From NCBI GenBank assembly GCA_029207755.1, contig JARCOQ010000016.1:2857001-2921000 (forward strand): a DNA stretch of 64,000 bases, read 5' to 3'. Below are positions 11,721-24,299 of this stretch, in pieces. This DNA is from Chamaea fasciata. Lineage: Eukaryota > Chordata > Aves > Passeriformes > Sylviidae. The notes beneath the pieces were generated by a model. That model had not been told where the DNA came from. It was given only the letters and a program-made list of their open reading frames with translations, and did not search any database. Both the position numbers and the translations under genes were made by a program. Within the stretch, counting starts at the first letter, position 1. Every line of letters begins with the position of its first letter.

Positions 11721-14700
11721 CTCACAAGGCTGTTGGGAACACCGACACAGGAGCCTGGTGGGAGCAGGGAAAGCAGCACGGCTGCACACACTGACTGCAG
11801 CCTCCAAGGAAAACAGATGAACTCTACTTTAAAATTGCATTCACATATGCAACAGTTCCCAGGCTAGCTCTTATCCTTTCTTTCCTCTCCTCTTTTTATT
11901 TTTGTGAGGGAAGAGAGAAAAGGAGTAGAAGCTAATTTACTTCAAGTCAGCAGAGAGAAAACAAGCTTGGAGGCAAGACACAGGGCTCAGCAGGACGAGC
12001 AGAAGCTTCTGCTGGTGAAGCAGTCCCCCGAGATGACCATCTGAGCTCTGCTGGGGAGCTTGAAAGGGCTGCTCTGCTTATCTTGTTACAGCAGAGCCCA
12101 GGTGTGCTGGACACACGCAGTGTGGTGCAGAGCAGGGACTACTTCAATGCTTTCCCCTGAAACAACCAGACCAAACGAGCTCACACAGGTGAGTATAAAC
12201 AAACAGGCAGCACGGCATTAGTGGAACTGGGTCTCCAAGTGGGACTGGTGGCACGGATTGGCAGGAGAAACAGCAGAAGGCAGAGGAGAAAGTAGGGTTC
12301 AATTCTATTTGTTAAAGATACACACAATTTTATCAATACAGAGAACACCAGCTTCTTTGCTTCTTCACTGCAAAGCAGTCTACAGGCAACCAGCTCTGCC
12401 CTGGATGCAGAGCCTGCAGCCAGGGAGGGGACTCCCAGCCATGCCTTCAGCAGGAAGGACAGGCACAAATCAGAGTTGCTCAGCCTGGGGGACAGGGGGA
12501 AAGCTTCTGCTGCTGAGTTGCTGCGTGCCAGACACTCCTGAGAAGGTGGGGTAAGGACCCAAGGACACTTCCAACGGGTACCAGGTTTGAAGTCAATGTC
12601 ATTCTTTCAGCACTGGGACATCCACAAAACCCAACAGCCCCAAGAGCTGAACCAGCGCCTCTGAGAGCCAGAAGATCTCTTTGTAGCCCACATGCGGACA
12701 AAGGGGCCATTTCAGACAACGGGGTAATTATGTCCCTGTGCCCACCATACCTGTTGCATCCATCATGGATGGATGTATCTGAACACCACGACTGGCCCAA
12801 GCGACAGCTGCTCAAAACCAGTCCCCAAAGCAGCACTGGAAGATTCAGGGCTCACTTGATCCAGTATAAACTCCCTAAAGCCCAGCAAGACTCAACTGTT
12901 CCCTCCACAGAAGTCAGCCCTGCCACGACCTCGCATGACAGCCTAAGTACACATTAAAGGGAGACACAGCTCACAGTGTACCTTTTCCTATTGCAAAGCA
13001 AATGTAAAATGTTACTGAGCCAAAACAGCAGGACTCTACAATTATTGTGGGTATTATCTGAATCCATCATTTACAAATATGCACAGATCGTTCCAGTAGA
13101 CTCTTTGAGCAGAACCAGCTGTTGAGCAGACAGGGCAGACTCCAGAGAATGATCGGTGATGGATCTGTCAAAAAAAAAAATACTTAAACTGAAGCATTTT
13201 CTTGCTAAATACTTGGCAAGATAGCAGAGATTTTGCCAGAACATCACAGAGAAGGAGGAGGGAGAAGTGGAAGGGATGAGAAAAAAAAAAGCATTATAGC
13301 AAAAATTCTCTCTTTTTTTTTTTTTCCTCCTAATGCTACTTTTCACTTGGAATCCTTTTTAGTTTGGCATGGGAACATGCCTTATGATAACAGACCGGAA
13401 TTAAAATCTCTGTTTTGACTGATCCCACACAAGCATTCTTCTTCTCACCCACCCCAGATCTCTCTCCCAGGGAAAATTGTGCGAGTCAGAGGGTTTCTTG
13501 CCAAAGTTTCAGGCAGTTCACATCAGGCAGTCTTAGAGAACTAGGGATCTGAGAAGACAGGGTGAGAGAGCTTGGCACGGTGTTGTATTTTAGCCACACC
13601 CAGGTGCCCTTAGGACTGGACTGGTCCCAGGACAGCCCAGGGACACGCACTGAGTCTAAGACAGGAGCCTCACGGACACGATTTCTAGCTCTGTTCAATA
13701 ATAGTCTGCAGTTACACAGAACAGATTTACTTTAGAATAGCTTCAGAGCACTTGCAATCTATAGTTTTTCTCTTTTACAGGCAATCAGATGTTTCTGGGC
13801 TATTTTGATACACAACATTACTCTAGGAAATAACCCACCATCAAAGAGCACCGATAAACAGGCAGTTATTTAGGACTACACAAGCAGGTGGAGCAGCATC
13901 CCTTCCCCTTCCTGCTGAAGCGGGACTTCTCTTCCAGCAAGGATTTGCACCGAGATCAGTGCGGTGGTGCTGGCCACGAGCAGCAGCCACGTGTTAGGGA
14001 CACAGCCTTGGTGAGATGCTGGGGGAAAACCAGGGGCAGTGCTGGCCTGAGCCATGTGAGGGAAATGAAATGAAGGTTGCTGCCATGGCCAGGCTGCCTC
14101 AGGCCAGGCAGCTGCCTGCAGGGACACTGCTCTCCTGCCTTCCCACGTGGAAGCATCAGTCAAGCAGGTTCAAACAACAAGACATCAACTAAGTTGCCGA
14201 GCCAAGAACTTTAAATATTAATTCAGGACCCCCTGGAGTGGGCTGAGATCAGAAACAAGGACTTTGATGCAACAACATCCTTAACCGAGGGAAGGGAAGA
14301 GAGCAGGGAAAAGCAAATCAGTGATGCAAGAGATGCCTCAGACTCTATCTGTTGTGACAGTCCAAGTTGTGAGGAAGCCCTGGGGTTGTCTGTGGCACAC
14401 ACACATGCAGACTCCAGAACTGCACTCAGGGGAAGCCTTTTCCTTCCTTCCAAGAGCCTTCCAGCTCTCTGGAGCGGGAGGCAGGTGTTACCTTGAGCTG
14501 CCCATGTGGTCTCCATGCTCTCCAACCCCCAGGGCAGGGGTGGGGCTGCCCTGTGCCATCAGCGCAGGGTGCCAGAGGCACAGTTAGCCAAGCCCTCCTG
14601 CACCTCTGCAGCCGGGAGAGCTGAGTTCAGCCTGCATGTCTGCAAAGGAAATGAAAACAGGACTAATTGCTGGTGGGAGATTAATGGTGCCCTGCCTCTT

Positions 14701-17700
14701 AAACCCCAAACCACGGCAGGGCTGCACACTGACACTGCTCTGCTGCATCTGCACAACAGCACCTCTAAGAGAGGAATTGTGGGCATTTCTCTTTGGCCTC
14801 GTGTCTCCTGGTTTAGGGCAATAATATCCAGCATAAACAGAACAGACAATTGGGGATACAAGCATCATAAAGTCACCCCAGGACTTTGTGCTGCTCCACT
14901 GCTCCTCAGCTGATCTGCCCTTGGGATGATCTTTCAGAGGAGTTTCAGCATCCCCTGGCTCTAAGACGAGGGATTTCCCATGTCCCACTGCATCCCCAGC
15001 CACAGCAGCCACAGGATCAGGATCCATGGATCACTCAGCCTGGCTGCAACTGACTGGGAGAGGTTCCTCTGTGCTGCTTCCAGGGGATCTGCAGCTGGTA
15101 GTGATGCACAGACCCCCATTTGAGGCAGAAGCTCAAACTTTCCCTGGGGGAGATTTAGGGTTCTGCAAATCCCAGAGGATTCAAGCCACTGTTTTACAGC
15201 AGCCTTGGCTGGTTTAGGTAATACTCTGGACAGCTTTTGCTCTTTTTACCCCCCAGAATTTGGAGGGTTGCCACTCCTTTGATGGCACCAGTTGAATTCA
15301 CACAGACACGAACAGGCACGAACAGCAGCTGAGGTTAATGGTTTAGCAACCCAGCTGGGGCTAACTTATTCTTCTCTCGTGATGCTTCTTAGAGTGCAAG
15401 GGGCTGTCACATGAGTAATTCAAAGAATTATTAACTATGTACTACTTTGGTAAAAAGGGTCTCAAAGGGTCAGGTTTTTTATTTCCTGAGTCTGTTCTTC
15501 ACTATTACTGCTGGGTTTCGGCTCAGAGACCACTTGCAGAGCTGTTAAACGTTCATCCACATCAAAATCCAACCTTGAATACAGAGGATCTGGAAAAGTA
15601 TCTCTAGGCCAAATCCTCCCTGGGACTGTCTTCTGATCAGCCTCTCTTTTAGGAGTTTAATGAGTAAAAATATATCTGGAAATAGAACAGAGTGGTGCCT
15701 GGAGGGGGGAAGAGAGCAGCACGGTTGAGCCACAGACCAGAGCAACACGGTGCAGGTCTGGCTGGCGGAGCGGAGGTTGTTGGGCACAGGCCCAGCCATG
15801 ACAGCTTAAAAGATGTGACAGAGCACAGGCAGCTCCCTTAAACACTCGTGAAGAGCACTGAAAATGGCCAAGCTGGCCAAATCAAGAAATTATCACAAGA
15901 AAGCTTCTGGTTTCACATGGCACTACTGAGATCACGTTAGGAAAAAAAGCACAAGAGCCAGAGTAAATTCAAGTATTAAGGTAAGAGCCTTTGAGAATGG
16001 TAGAGAAAAAAATTATACAGAAAGGGAGCAAAAATAAATGCAGTATGGAGTTGAGAGGACAAACAAATATACCGTGGGAAGAAAACCACTTATCTGATGA
16101 GAAAGCAAACATGGATGGAGCCCTTGATGTCTCATCCGTACAAGCCTGCAGGTCTGTGCTCACCACGTGTCACTGCACAAATGCTCCAAGGGGCTTCCTA
16201 CAAACACCTACCTCTGCATGAGGACAGAGACTTGAGCATCAGCAAAACTATTCACCGTTCATGAATGTTAATTCTCTATTTCGAAACACACAGACAACCC
16301 ACAAAATAACAACAAGAAGAAAAAGCAAATATAGTAAAGGCTTTATGCAATCCATTGAATAGGATAAATAGTAAATAATCAGAGAAAAGTCTTGGCAGAT
16401 TCACCAAATATTAAAGAAGTTAAGGCAAATTATGCCCGAGAAAAATCTTACAGAGCAAGCCATTAGTGGGTTGGCTTGCAGAGAATGCTCATTGGAGAGG
16501 GCACAGTTAGTTGGATGATCTGTTTGCAATGAACTCTGCCACCTGTAATACTGAAGTACCTCACAGACTCTCAGCAGCGTGTTTACTGTGAAGCATCACA
16601 GCAAGAACCTTTTGTACCAGTTTGGATTGGCAGCTTTTTCCTATTCCCTTCATGTGTAACACGAGTTTTCTTTCAAGGGAAAGAAAAAGAATTTCTGGAA
16701 ACTGAATATCCCAGCAAAGGGAACAACAACAACAAAAAATCTTCAAATTGCAGTGGAAACAACTGGGGGAGATGAAAATAGTTTTCAGAACAAACAGAAG
16801 TGTTTATAAATGCAGGACAACTCACTCTCTCTTTTGTTATGGTAAGAAGAAAAAGTGACTGAAGATGGAGTGTGGTATAGGTCCCCAGGACTCAAACCAC
16901 ACTGATTCCTGTATTTTACACATAAATAAACAGGGAGCAGCACAGGGCAGCTTGCTCCACACAGGGTTCACAGAGGGGACACATTACTATTTACTACACA
17001 GCACATTAGAATGACAGTGACACACACCACTCAGAGGTGATCATTATTACTGGCTGCTTAAGGGATGATTTGAGAAATGATCTGTAAATTTAATTTTTAA
17101 TTAAGCCAGAAGCCCTAAGGGCCTTCTGAGTTCAAGCATGAAGGGGGGAAGAGGGGGAAATCAATTCTTGGTGATGGAGAGGTCTAGTAGAATCTAATAG
17201 GCCTGGGTAATATATCAAGAAGCTTTTAAGATCAGTCACAGAGCTCAACAGAGGAAAGCCTAAAACCCAATTTCAGATAAAAAACTGTGCTGTAAAGTGG
17301 AATGGATGGTCACCATTGTTCAAACCTCTGAAAAGCTACTGTCTTGAGCTCTGACACACATATTACTCAGAAAACAGATAAATGATTAACACCAGCATGC
17401 AGAACTTCACAGGGAAGCCCTCCTGCTTCTCTCCAACCATCTTGGAAAAGCAGCCATGGCCAAATGACCTTGAAATCTCTCTACAGCTCCAGCGTGGTCA
17501 GAATGGGCTAGACCAACTATGAATAATCAGAACACCCTAAAAGGAGGTAAATTTGTGCTGAGAGGGAAGCCTCGTTCCCTTGGATGCACAGCACAGGCGT
17601 GTCAGGTGCATGGCAGCAGCTGTGGCTGGAAGGGACACGGCTCTCAGCGCCCTTGACCTCCACAGCACAGTTGTTACAAAATCACAAAGTGAAGATTTTT

Positions 17701-17719
17701 CCAGCCCGTCTCTTGACTC
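11721..17719. other. Unique non-coding DNA
   Basis: Six kilobases without a recognisable gene. There is a perfect CAG|GTGAGT donor-like string at 12,186-12,194 and AAG|GTAAGA at about 15,978, each without a convincing exon. Homopolymer runs cluster at 13,170-13,325. The parts 16,250-16,450 and 17,030-17,110 are AT-rich. The last 200 bases could be a more decayed 5' continuation of the CR1 fragment that follows, but this cannot be shown by eye. Confidence 0.5.
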
Positions 17720-18465
17720 CAGGCTCACAGCACCAGACGAGGTGTACCCAAGGGTGCTGTAAGTAAGGACCAGTGTTGTAAGAAGGCCACTCCTGTCATC
17801 TTCGAGATATTGTCATGACTGGGGGCGGCCCCAATGACTGGAGAAAAACAAAAATCACACCCCTTTGCAGAAAAGGCCAGGAAGATGGTCTGGGAGCAGT
17901 CAACTTTGCCTTGGTTGGTGAGAAAGTTACAGGCTCCTCTTGGAATTCTGAGAAGCTTGGATCAATCAGAATGGACTAAACAATGGTAAGTTATGCCTCA
18001 TCAGACCTGACTGCCGGCTCTGGGAGAACATCTGGAGCTGCAGATAAAGGGGGAGCTGTGGGTGCCCCTGATCATCATTTACCCTGCTTTCCACAGAACT
18101 CCCATCATTTACCCTGACTTCCAGAGAACTTCCATCATTCACCCTGGCTTCCACAATACTTCCATCATTCCCCCTGACTTCCACAACGCTTTTGACACCA
18201 CCTCCCACAATCGTTTATACAATTTAATGTGTCTCAGTCTGCAAAGGTGGAGGAGACAACGGGATGGGTAAAGAGATGGACGGTTGGGTTGTAGAGGGTA
18301 GGAGTTAATGGAACCTGGGCTCTGCAGGTGCCTGCACCAAGATCTGTTCTCCTTGGGACCTTTATCAGAGACCTGCAGGAGCTGAGAGCCCTCTTGCCAG
18401 CTTTGTAATGACCCCACACAGGGGTGAGGAGGTGATCCAGGGCAGGGCTGCCACTCAGAGGGAGT
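17720..18465 (+). mobile_element. Decayed CR1-type LINE fragment (reverse transcriptase part)
   Basis: This is an internal piece of a CR1 non-LTR retrotransposon on the plus strand, covering the middle of the reverse transcriptase. Recognisable landmarks, in order, are the 'GAGGTGTACCC.AGGGTGCTG' stretch (about 17,740), 'GATGACTGG..AAA' (about 17,836), the 'CACC/AAGG.AA.TC.TGCCTGACC' equivalent (about 17,975-18,005) and motif A. Motif A reads DFHNAFDTTSHN at about 18,176-18,211, matching the CR1 pattern DF.KAFDTV.HN with its catalytic aspartate. The element is dead: frames shift, and the place of the second catalytic box (normally FADD) reads F-V-M-T at 18,402-18,413. Both the 5' part (endonuclease) and the 3' untranslated end with its short terminal repeats are missing or beyond recognition. 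A minisatellite interrupts it just before motif A. Confidence 0.85.
18072..18191 (+). repeat. 4 x 30-bp minisatellite inside the CR1 fragment
   Basis: The string ATCATT(T/C) recurs at 18,074, 18,104, 18,134 and 18,164, an exact 30-bp period over four copies. Copies differ from one another by a few substitutions. In the CR1 reading frame each unit encodes a 10-residue block (IIYPAFHRTP, IIYPDFQRTS, IIHPGFHNTS, IIPPDFHNAF), and only the last runs on into the motif A sequence AFDTTSHN. The array is therefore an expansion of CR1's own motif A coding sequence rather than an unrelated satellite. Confidence 0.9.
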
Positions 18466-18539
18466 CATGAGCTGTGGGAAACACCAAAATCTTCCCTTCA
18501 GCTCACATCCAAGCCCATACGCGTATTTTCAAGAAGGAA
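18466..18539. other. Short spacer after the CR1 fragment
   Basis: Unique sequence with no CR1 3' end detected, which supports truncation or loss of the element's tail. Confidence 0.5.
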
Positions 18540-18700
18540 GTTGGGCAGAGGAAATGAGCGAGAAATTAGATGAATGGTCTTGTTTTCACAAACCTTCTCT
18601 TCTGAGAAACAAGTCATTTATCAAAGTGCTGTAATCCTACCAACTGTCATAACACTTGGTCTAATTACATCTGGAGAACAATGAGCTTATGTTCAAGAAG
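18540..18700. promoter_or_regulatory. Possible conserved non-coding element
   Basis: A homeodomain core TAATTA (18662-18667) directly abuts an E-box CATCTG (18668-18673), a pairing common in neural and mesodermal enhancers. The surrounding sequence is AT-rich and non-repetitive. Function is inferred from motifs only. Confidence 0.27.
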
Positions 18701-20197
18701 AAACTGTCTGCAGCAAGGTTGGTAGAAAAACTCTGCCATGTGTGATCTTAGATCACAGGTCCAAATGCAAGAACAAACACCTCCAAGAAGGGGTTGGCGA
18801 TGTTTGTATAAAGCAAACTCCTAGCGTTTGACAATCAAAAGAATTGGCTTGGGTAATTTTCTGTATTTCCATAAAATCCCATTCCTAGTACATTAATCTA
18901 CATCAGGGAAGCTCTGAAGTGGGTTTTCACATTACGTGTTTGGGGGGGAAATTGCAAAACCCATCTTTTGGAAGACTACAAAGCCCATCCAAAAATTGTT
19001 AAACGTGCTAAAAGTTAAAATTGCTGCAAGTGCTTGGGCTGAGACTCCCCACTGCAGCTTCCTGCAGAGGTGCTGACGTCGTGGTGGCTCCCAGCAATGC
19101 CAGCACTGCTCAACTCCTGCCTTGGGGAAAATGCCCTCCAAGCCTCACTCCACAGAACCCACCGGAGATGAACCAGCCCTTCTGTGGTGGCCTCAGTAGG
19201 GCTGTCTGGGAGCACACAGCACCAAGCAGGAAGGAACAGCAGCCAGTCCCCAACAGGTGGATTTATCAAGGGAGGACCTCACTCTGCTGCTCAGGCACTG
19301 GCAGTTCCTGATCTGACACCAGAGGCTGGGTTTAGGCAGCACCGAGGTGCACATTGATTTCGTTAACACTCTCAGAGCAGAAGATGGAGGGAGGAGAGGG
19401 AGATCACCTCAGCAGCAGCAAAGGTAGGCTCTCAGAAAAACAGCCATCATCTGGATTCTTGATACAGAGCCTGGGGACCATCTGCAAAGCAAGATAACAC
19501 TTGCATCCTGGATGAAGGTGCCAGAGTAAGGAGTAAGTAGACAAAACCAAAATACACAGTAGCACAAAGCAATACACACGCTAAATATGAGCACTGGGAC
19601 CAAAGAAGATTGATTTTCATAGACAGCATCTAAAAGGTGATTGAATATACAGAGCTCTCCCCATGGTTGGGAGCATTACTCGATATCACATTGAAAAAAA
19701 TCTAATTTTCCATCAGTGTCCTGAATATATATATTACATACCATCTTTTTGCTGCAGGCAGAAGAGCAAGGAAGGGATTAAATGAGAATAAGCTTAAAGA
19801 GGAGTTTATTAATCACCCATGAGAAAGTATTTCCACAGCACCAGTGCATCCCTTGCCCTCTGAATTTTACCCACAGAAGAACGTGGGCCTGGGGCTCTAG
19901 AAATCGTGATTGTTGTGGGTCTTTCATGAGATGTTGAGGCAGATGAAATGGCCACATCATGGTATCAAGGTCACTGACATGATGCTGCAGGCCTGAAGCA
20001 ATGGGATGGCCCCTTGTAAGACAGGACAACACAAACACACAGAGCACCTCCCAGGCTGGCACTGAGCTTTACCCTGGGACAGTCCCAAGGATCACAGGTT
20101 GTTAGAAGGAAGAAGTTGTTTCCAAGGAACAAAAAGCTCTTGTAGATAAGTTGTAATTCTTTCAATTTATTCCTGTAAATTTTGCACTTGCTAACCT
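18701..20197. other. Unique non-coding DNA
   Basis: No gene or repeat family recognised. A GC-richer stretch at 19,020-19,320 carries overlapping chance frames. Confidence 0.55.
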
Positions 20198-20250
20198 AAA
20201 AAAAAAACAAAAACAAAAACAAAAACAAAACAAACAAACAAAAAAAAAAC
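20198..20250. repeat. A-rich simple repeat, (CAAAAA)n
   Basis: A 10-A run is followed by repeated CAAAAA/CAAA units and a second A run. This is a common avian low-complexity tract. No retroposon body is recognisable upstream. Confidence 0.9.
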
Positions 20251-21104
20251 CCAAAACCACACCGTATTTTCAAACTCTGTTGAAACAAATGAAAAGCATT
20301 TCTAGTTTGCCACTTTCTTACCCCAAAAAAAATTATCTGATGAAGAAACCCGAAACTAGACATCAGATGATGGTGTTGTTTCAGACTGTCAAACCTGATT
20401 TAACTCAGTGAAATCCTGGTGCCAGCACACTGCCTCCCGTGGCTTTATTTGTCTGGGCAGGCACTTGACAGCAGCTCAGCCCCCCCAGGCTCACACTCCG
20501 GGATCCAAATGGATCCCGAGCCTCCTCAGGAGAGACAGACGGTGAGGTTTTCACAAGTGCTTGTTACCTCTCAGCTCGAATAGCGAGTCACAGGAGACGG
20601 CTGTGTCTGTGCCAAGGTGCTGTGACAAACCCGACTCCTCAGTAAGGTGGAGCAAAGGTGAGGATGACCCAGCGGATGTTCCTGGACTGCTCAGGCATGC
20701 AGGGGTGATGCAACAACTGCAGGCAGTGCCCCGCACATGGCACCAGGGCTCGGGGAGCACATGGGAGGAGGAGCTGCTCCCCTCCGGAGCTCTCAGCTCT
20801 GCTCACCTGAGCCCCCAGCGCTGCAGGGCTGCACCCTGCGCTGGCAAAGGCTCAGCCCCCTGCCCTGCACACTCCCAGGGCAAGCGGGGCTGCTGGCAGG
20901 AGAGCTCAGGCTCCTCCTGAGGTCATGCTTTATGTTCACTTTAATAGGGGGGGGGAAGCATAATTAGAACTCTGAAATGGGTATGCAGGGACGTGCCCTT
21001 TGCTGCGAATGGAGTAAGAAAATTAGGTGTGTGTTTGAGGGGGGAAAAAAAAGCCCTGGGAAATGTGTTTGAGCCCTGGAGAGGGAACACACACTAATCC
21101 CAGA
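20251..21104. other. Unique non-coding DNA, GC rising to the right
   Basis: From about 20,450 the sequence becomes C/G-rich with scattered CpGs, leading into the CpG-rich patch. A run of nine G lies at about 20,947. No exon is supported. Confidence 0.5.
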
Positions 21105-21475
21105 GCCCCCACTGAGGGGTTTGGCCGAACCCCCACAATGGCACACCGCCGGGCCCCGCGCTGGGGCGGCTGCAGCGGCTCACGGGCTGAGGATGCAGGA
21201 GGTTCTAATCCCACCCATCGGGCACAGAGGCTGAACCGTCAAAACGCCTCACCCAGCCAAACCGTGCAGCCTGTCATGGGGGAAAAAAAAAACCTCCAAA
21301 GCAGCCATTGGAGCAATGCTGGTGCCTCTGCGGAGCCAGAACGGCCCGCGAGGAGTGGATGATGCTCCCGGGAATCTGCCAGTCCAGCCCCGAGCAGGGT
21401 CCCGGCTCCACCCGCGGGCACAGCCGCACCCACGGGCTCCGCCAGGAGAACGCTCGCTGCCCAGCTTGGCTGGAT
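21105..21475. promoter_or_regulatory. Internal CpG-rich patch (small CpG island)
   Basis: About 26 CpGs can be counted in roughly 350 bases, far above the flanks. The densest parts are 21,122-21,190 and 21,330-21,470. Patches like this in otherwise methylation-depleted vertebrate DNA usually mark a promoter, an orphan CpG island or a GC-rich exon. Open frames on both strands cross it but show no family motif. Confidence 0.5.
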
Positions 21476-24165
21476 TTTCTTTTCCTTCAGGATAAACGAG
21501 GATAACTGAGCTTGTTTTGCAATAATAGAGATTTCTATGTCTCCAACGAGAACGAACAAGCAGGAAAAAAAAAAAAATAATAATCACCACCGTCATCATC
21601 ATCCAAATAAATCCTCAGAAAGCATTCTTTTGCTAAAGAGAGTTACCATGAGACATCTTCTCAGGGCTTCACTTGAGCATGATGCCAAAGCTGACTGAAC
21701 TTCAGGGTGAAGGAGGCAGAGGGGGGGAAGTAAGTATTTTCAAGGTTCGAAACCTGTCACTCACCATTCTTCAGGAGAAAAACCTGAATTATTATTTTCT
21801 GGGAAACAGAAGTTTTCATTTTTATTATTTTTTAAAATATCTTTCATTTTTTCATTATTTTTCAGTTAAGGTAAAGGAGAAAAAAGGATAGAAAATCTGA
21901 TAAGGGAAACCTTGCTCGACCTTTTCTTTCTCCGTAATTTTATTAGAAAGAAGCTGAGGAAGCCTCTTCCATAAACCCTCACTTTATACAGCTCTTCCAA
22001 TCTTCCTGTGAAAAGATGAGGGAAGGAAGTGAGAAAACCCAAGTCCTAGATTTGAGGCAAAAATAAGATTTCAACAAAAATACGTTACATAAAAATCCTA
22101 CAAGTCATTAATTTCTAAAATAATCCCCCTTTACTTGACAATTTTTTTTTAATTTATTTATAGGTGCTTGACTACCAGACTGATATTCACCAGACTGGTA
22201 TTCACTGATGTTATTCAAATATAAATTCATTCAGCAGTCTTTAATTCTTGAAATTATGCATTTAGAGCTTCATTTCAGATGCACTTTATTCACCTTTTTT
22301 TGTTGTCTTGCTACGAAGGTGTCCAGCACCCAACCAGGCGGAAAAGCATCAGAGATGCCAAGATCTCCAGCTCTGGCAAACCTTGAACAGCTGGCTCTAG
22401 AGAGAAGCAGCATCACTCACATGCTACCTCTCCCAGTTGCTCAGAAACTTCAGGAGTGTCAGAGGAAAGTCAGATCCATGAACTCTGCCCTGACCAATTC
22501 GATGATAACTTATTGTTATTGTTATTAGTCCAAGAAATGGGCAAACCTGCCCTGCAGATGCTGTCCTTGGGGCACCCACAGGGATCCCCTCCTCTGCCTC
22601 AGCTCTGGCTTCAGGTTTTCCTCCTCCACCCATTAATTTTGGGTGATCATATCTACCTGAGGAGGGCCATGCCCGTGGGTCATCTAAGAGCACAATGTCC
22701 TACATGACGGGATTCTTTTACAAATTTTTTTTTTTTTAAGCACCATATTCTGTTTCAGCTGGCAGCAGGACAGTGACTATGAAAACCGGATGATGTGCCA
22801 GCAGGAACCATGGAGTCCGAGTAACAGAGATTGAATTAACCTCCTGAGGTGTCCCTGTGGGAAAACACCATAACCATTGTTCTGCTTAAAGTCTGTGCTT
22901 TCCCAAATACAGCTTTAAATCCAGAGATGTTGGAAATGCTCAGGCACTGCGGGCTGCAGTACTGTGCACACAGGGCATAGCTGCTGCCTGAGGCTCTGCA
23001 CAACTCCCCAGCTCTCACTCCCTAATGTAAATGTGAAGTCAGCAGGGACCATCCAGGAACACCACATCCACAGGTAGGGTGCCAGGTCTTGCCAGATAAG
23101 GCAATTTTCTGTCTAACTCCAGTTTAACAGCAAAACTTCTTGACTCTAATGTAGGAACAATTTGGTCCCAGAGAAGAAGCCCCCAGCCCCAGGATCATTT
23201 TCCTTCCAACAAATGCATAAATATTTCCCTTTAGCAATGATAGACCTTTATTTAGGTTGATACACAAAGATGGGAGAACCCTCTGGTTCCACAGTGTTAG
23301 TGTTGCAGAGCCTGGAATTAAACTTCAATTCCTTTACAACTCAAGACAAGTTCCAGACTAGTGGGCTGAAAATACATTTCAAACTGATCTTCAACATTCA
23401 GGACCATCTGTTTCCTTTTTGCGTGAAATATTTTTATTTGCTGCAAGTAATGATCTTAAACAGATTTTAGGAGATTTGTTATTAATAAAGGAATGTGAAA
23501 AATCTGCAGGAAGGCAAAAACCACATTCTGCACCTAGATCTGCTTGGAAGCCTGGGCATTGCTTTGAAGATTCTGTGTTCTGTTACATCCTTAAACCCAG
23601 ATTTCCGTTTCTGAATAAAACAGCTTTCGTCTTCAGCACTAAACCACCCTTTGCTAGACGCTGTTTAGGAGAGGGAGCAAAGAGCAATTTCCACACCTGA
23701 ATCTTCCCCAGGAACATACAGCCCCACGGACAGGGTGCAATTAGGCAGGCTGGAATTTGGCCAGGACATTGAGGTTAATGGCCCTGCTGCTGCCAAGTGC
23801 CACAGGATGCTTAATGAGAGCAAGCAGCAGAGGAGCCCACAGCAGGTCTCATCCAGAGCTGTCATCTCCACCTGCCTCCTGTCCTGGGAGCCCTGCTCCA
23901 TGGGGACAAGGGGCTGCACCAGGGGCAGGTAGGGACAGCCTTGCTGCCACCCCCAAAGCCATCCCTGGCACACATCAGGAGCCAGGTGACAGCACCAGTG
24001 AGGACAGGCAGGGATTCAAATGGGATAAATTTCCTAAAAGCATGGGCAGTAAGATCTTGTTCAAATTCTGCCAAGAGGCTGTATCATCACTGGACTTTCA
24101 GTAGTAGTTTAATACAACTGACACAACCCTCAGTCAGTGCCTTCTCCCCACATCTATTATTAAAG
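21476..24165. other. Unique non-coding DNA
   Basis: No gene recognised. The part 21,770-22,310 is very AT-rich with T-rich runs, and holds a 15-bp duplication at 22,174-22,203 (ACCAGACTGATATTC then ACCAGACTGGTATTC). A 12-T run lies near 22,726. At 23,898-23,930 four G runs occur with loops of 4, 8 and 6, just outside the usual quadruplex rule. Confidence 0.55.
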
Positions 24166-24187
24166 CTCTGTCTTGGCCAAGACAGAG
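24166..24187. repeat. Perfect 22-bp palindrome
   Basis: CTCTGTCTTGG is followed at once by its exact reverse complement, with no spacer. By simple odds a perfect 22-bp palindrome is not expected in a window this size. It lies 50 bp before the A47 run and could be a hairpin or a dimeric protein site. Confidence 0.9.
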
Positions 24188-24234
24188 GTATGAAACTCAT
24201 CACACCAACTGGAACAAAATGCATTATCTGCCTC

Positions 24235-24237
<3 letters not shown>

Positions 24238-24284
<47 letters not shown>
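24238..24284 (+). repeat. Run of 47 A followed by a GAA-rich tail
   Basis: An uninterrupted run of 47 A continues into CAAGAAGAAGAAAAAGAAA. It could be the tail of a retroposed RNA on the plus strand or an expanded homopolymer. No CR1, SINE or processed gene is recognisable immediately upstream and no target-site duplication was found, so a retrocopy is not claimed. Homopolymer length in an assembly is often inexact. Confidence 0.85.
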
Positions 24285-24285
<1 letters not shown>

Positions 24286-24299
24286 AAGAAGAAGAAAAA

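Noticed and set aside
14506..15027. Overlapping 135- and 147-codon frames on opposite strands
   Set aside because: Mutual overlap on both strands and absence of motifs point to GC-rich chance frames.
21745..21765. GGTTCGAAAC string resembling a tRNA T-loop
   Set aside because: No matching A box or cloverleaf could be built around it.
24000..24290. Processed pseudogene ending in the A47 run
   Set aside because: No coding remnant or target-site duplication was found upstream.
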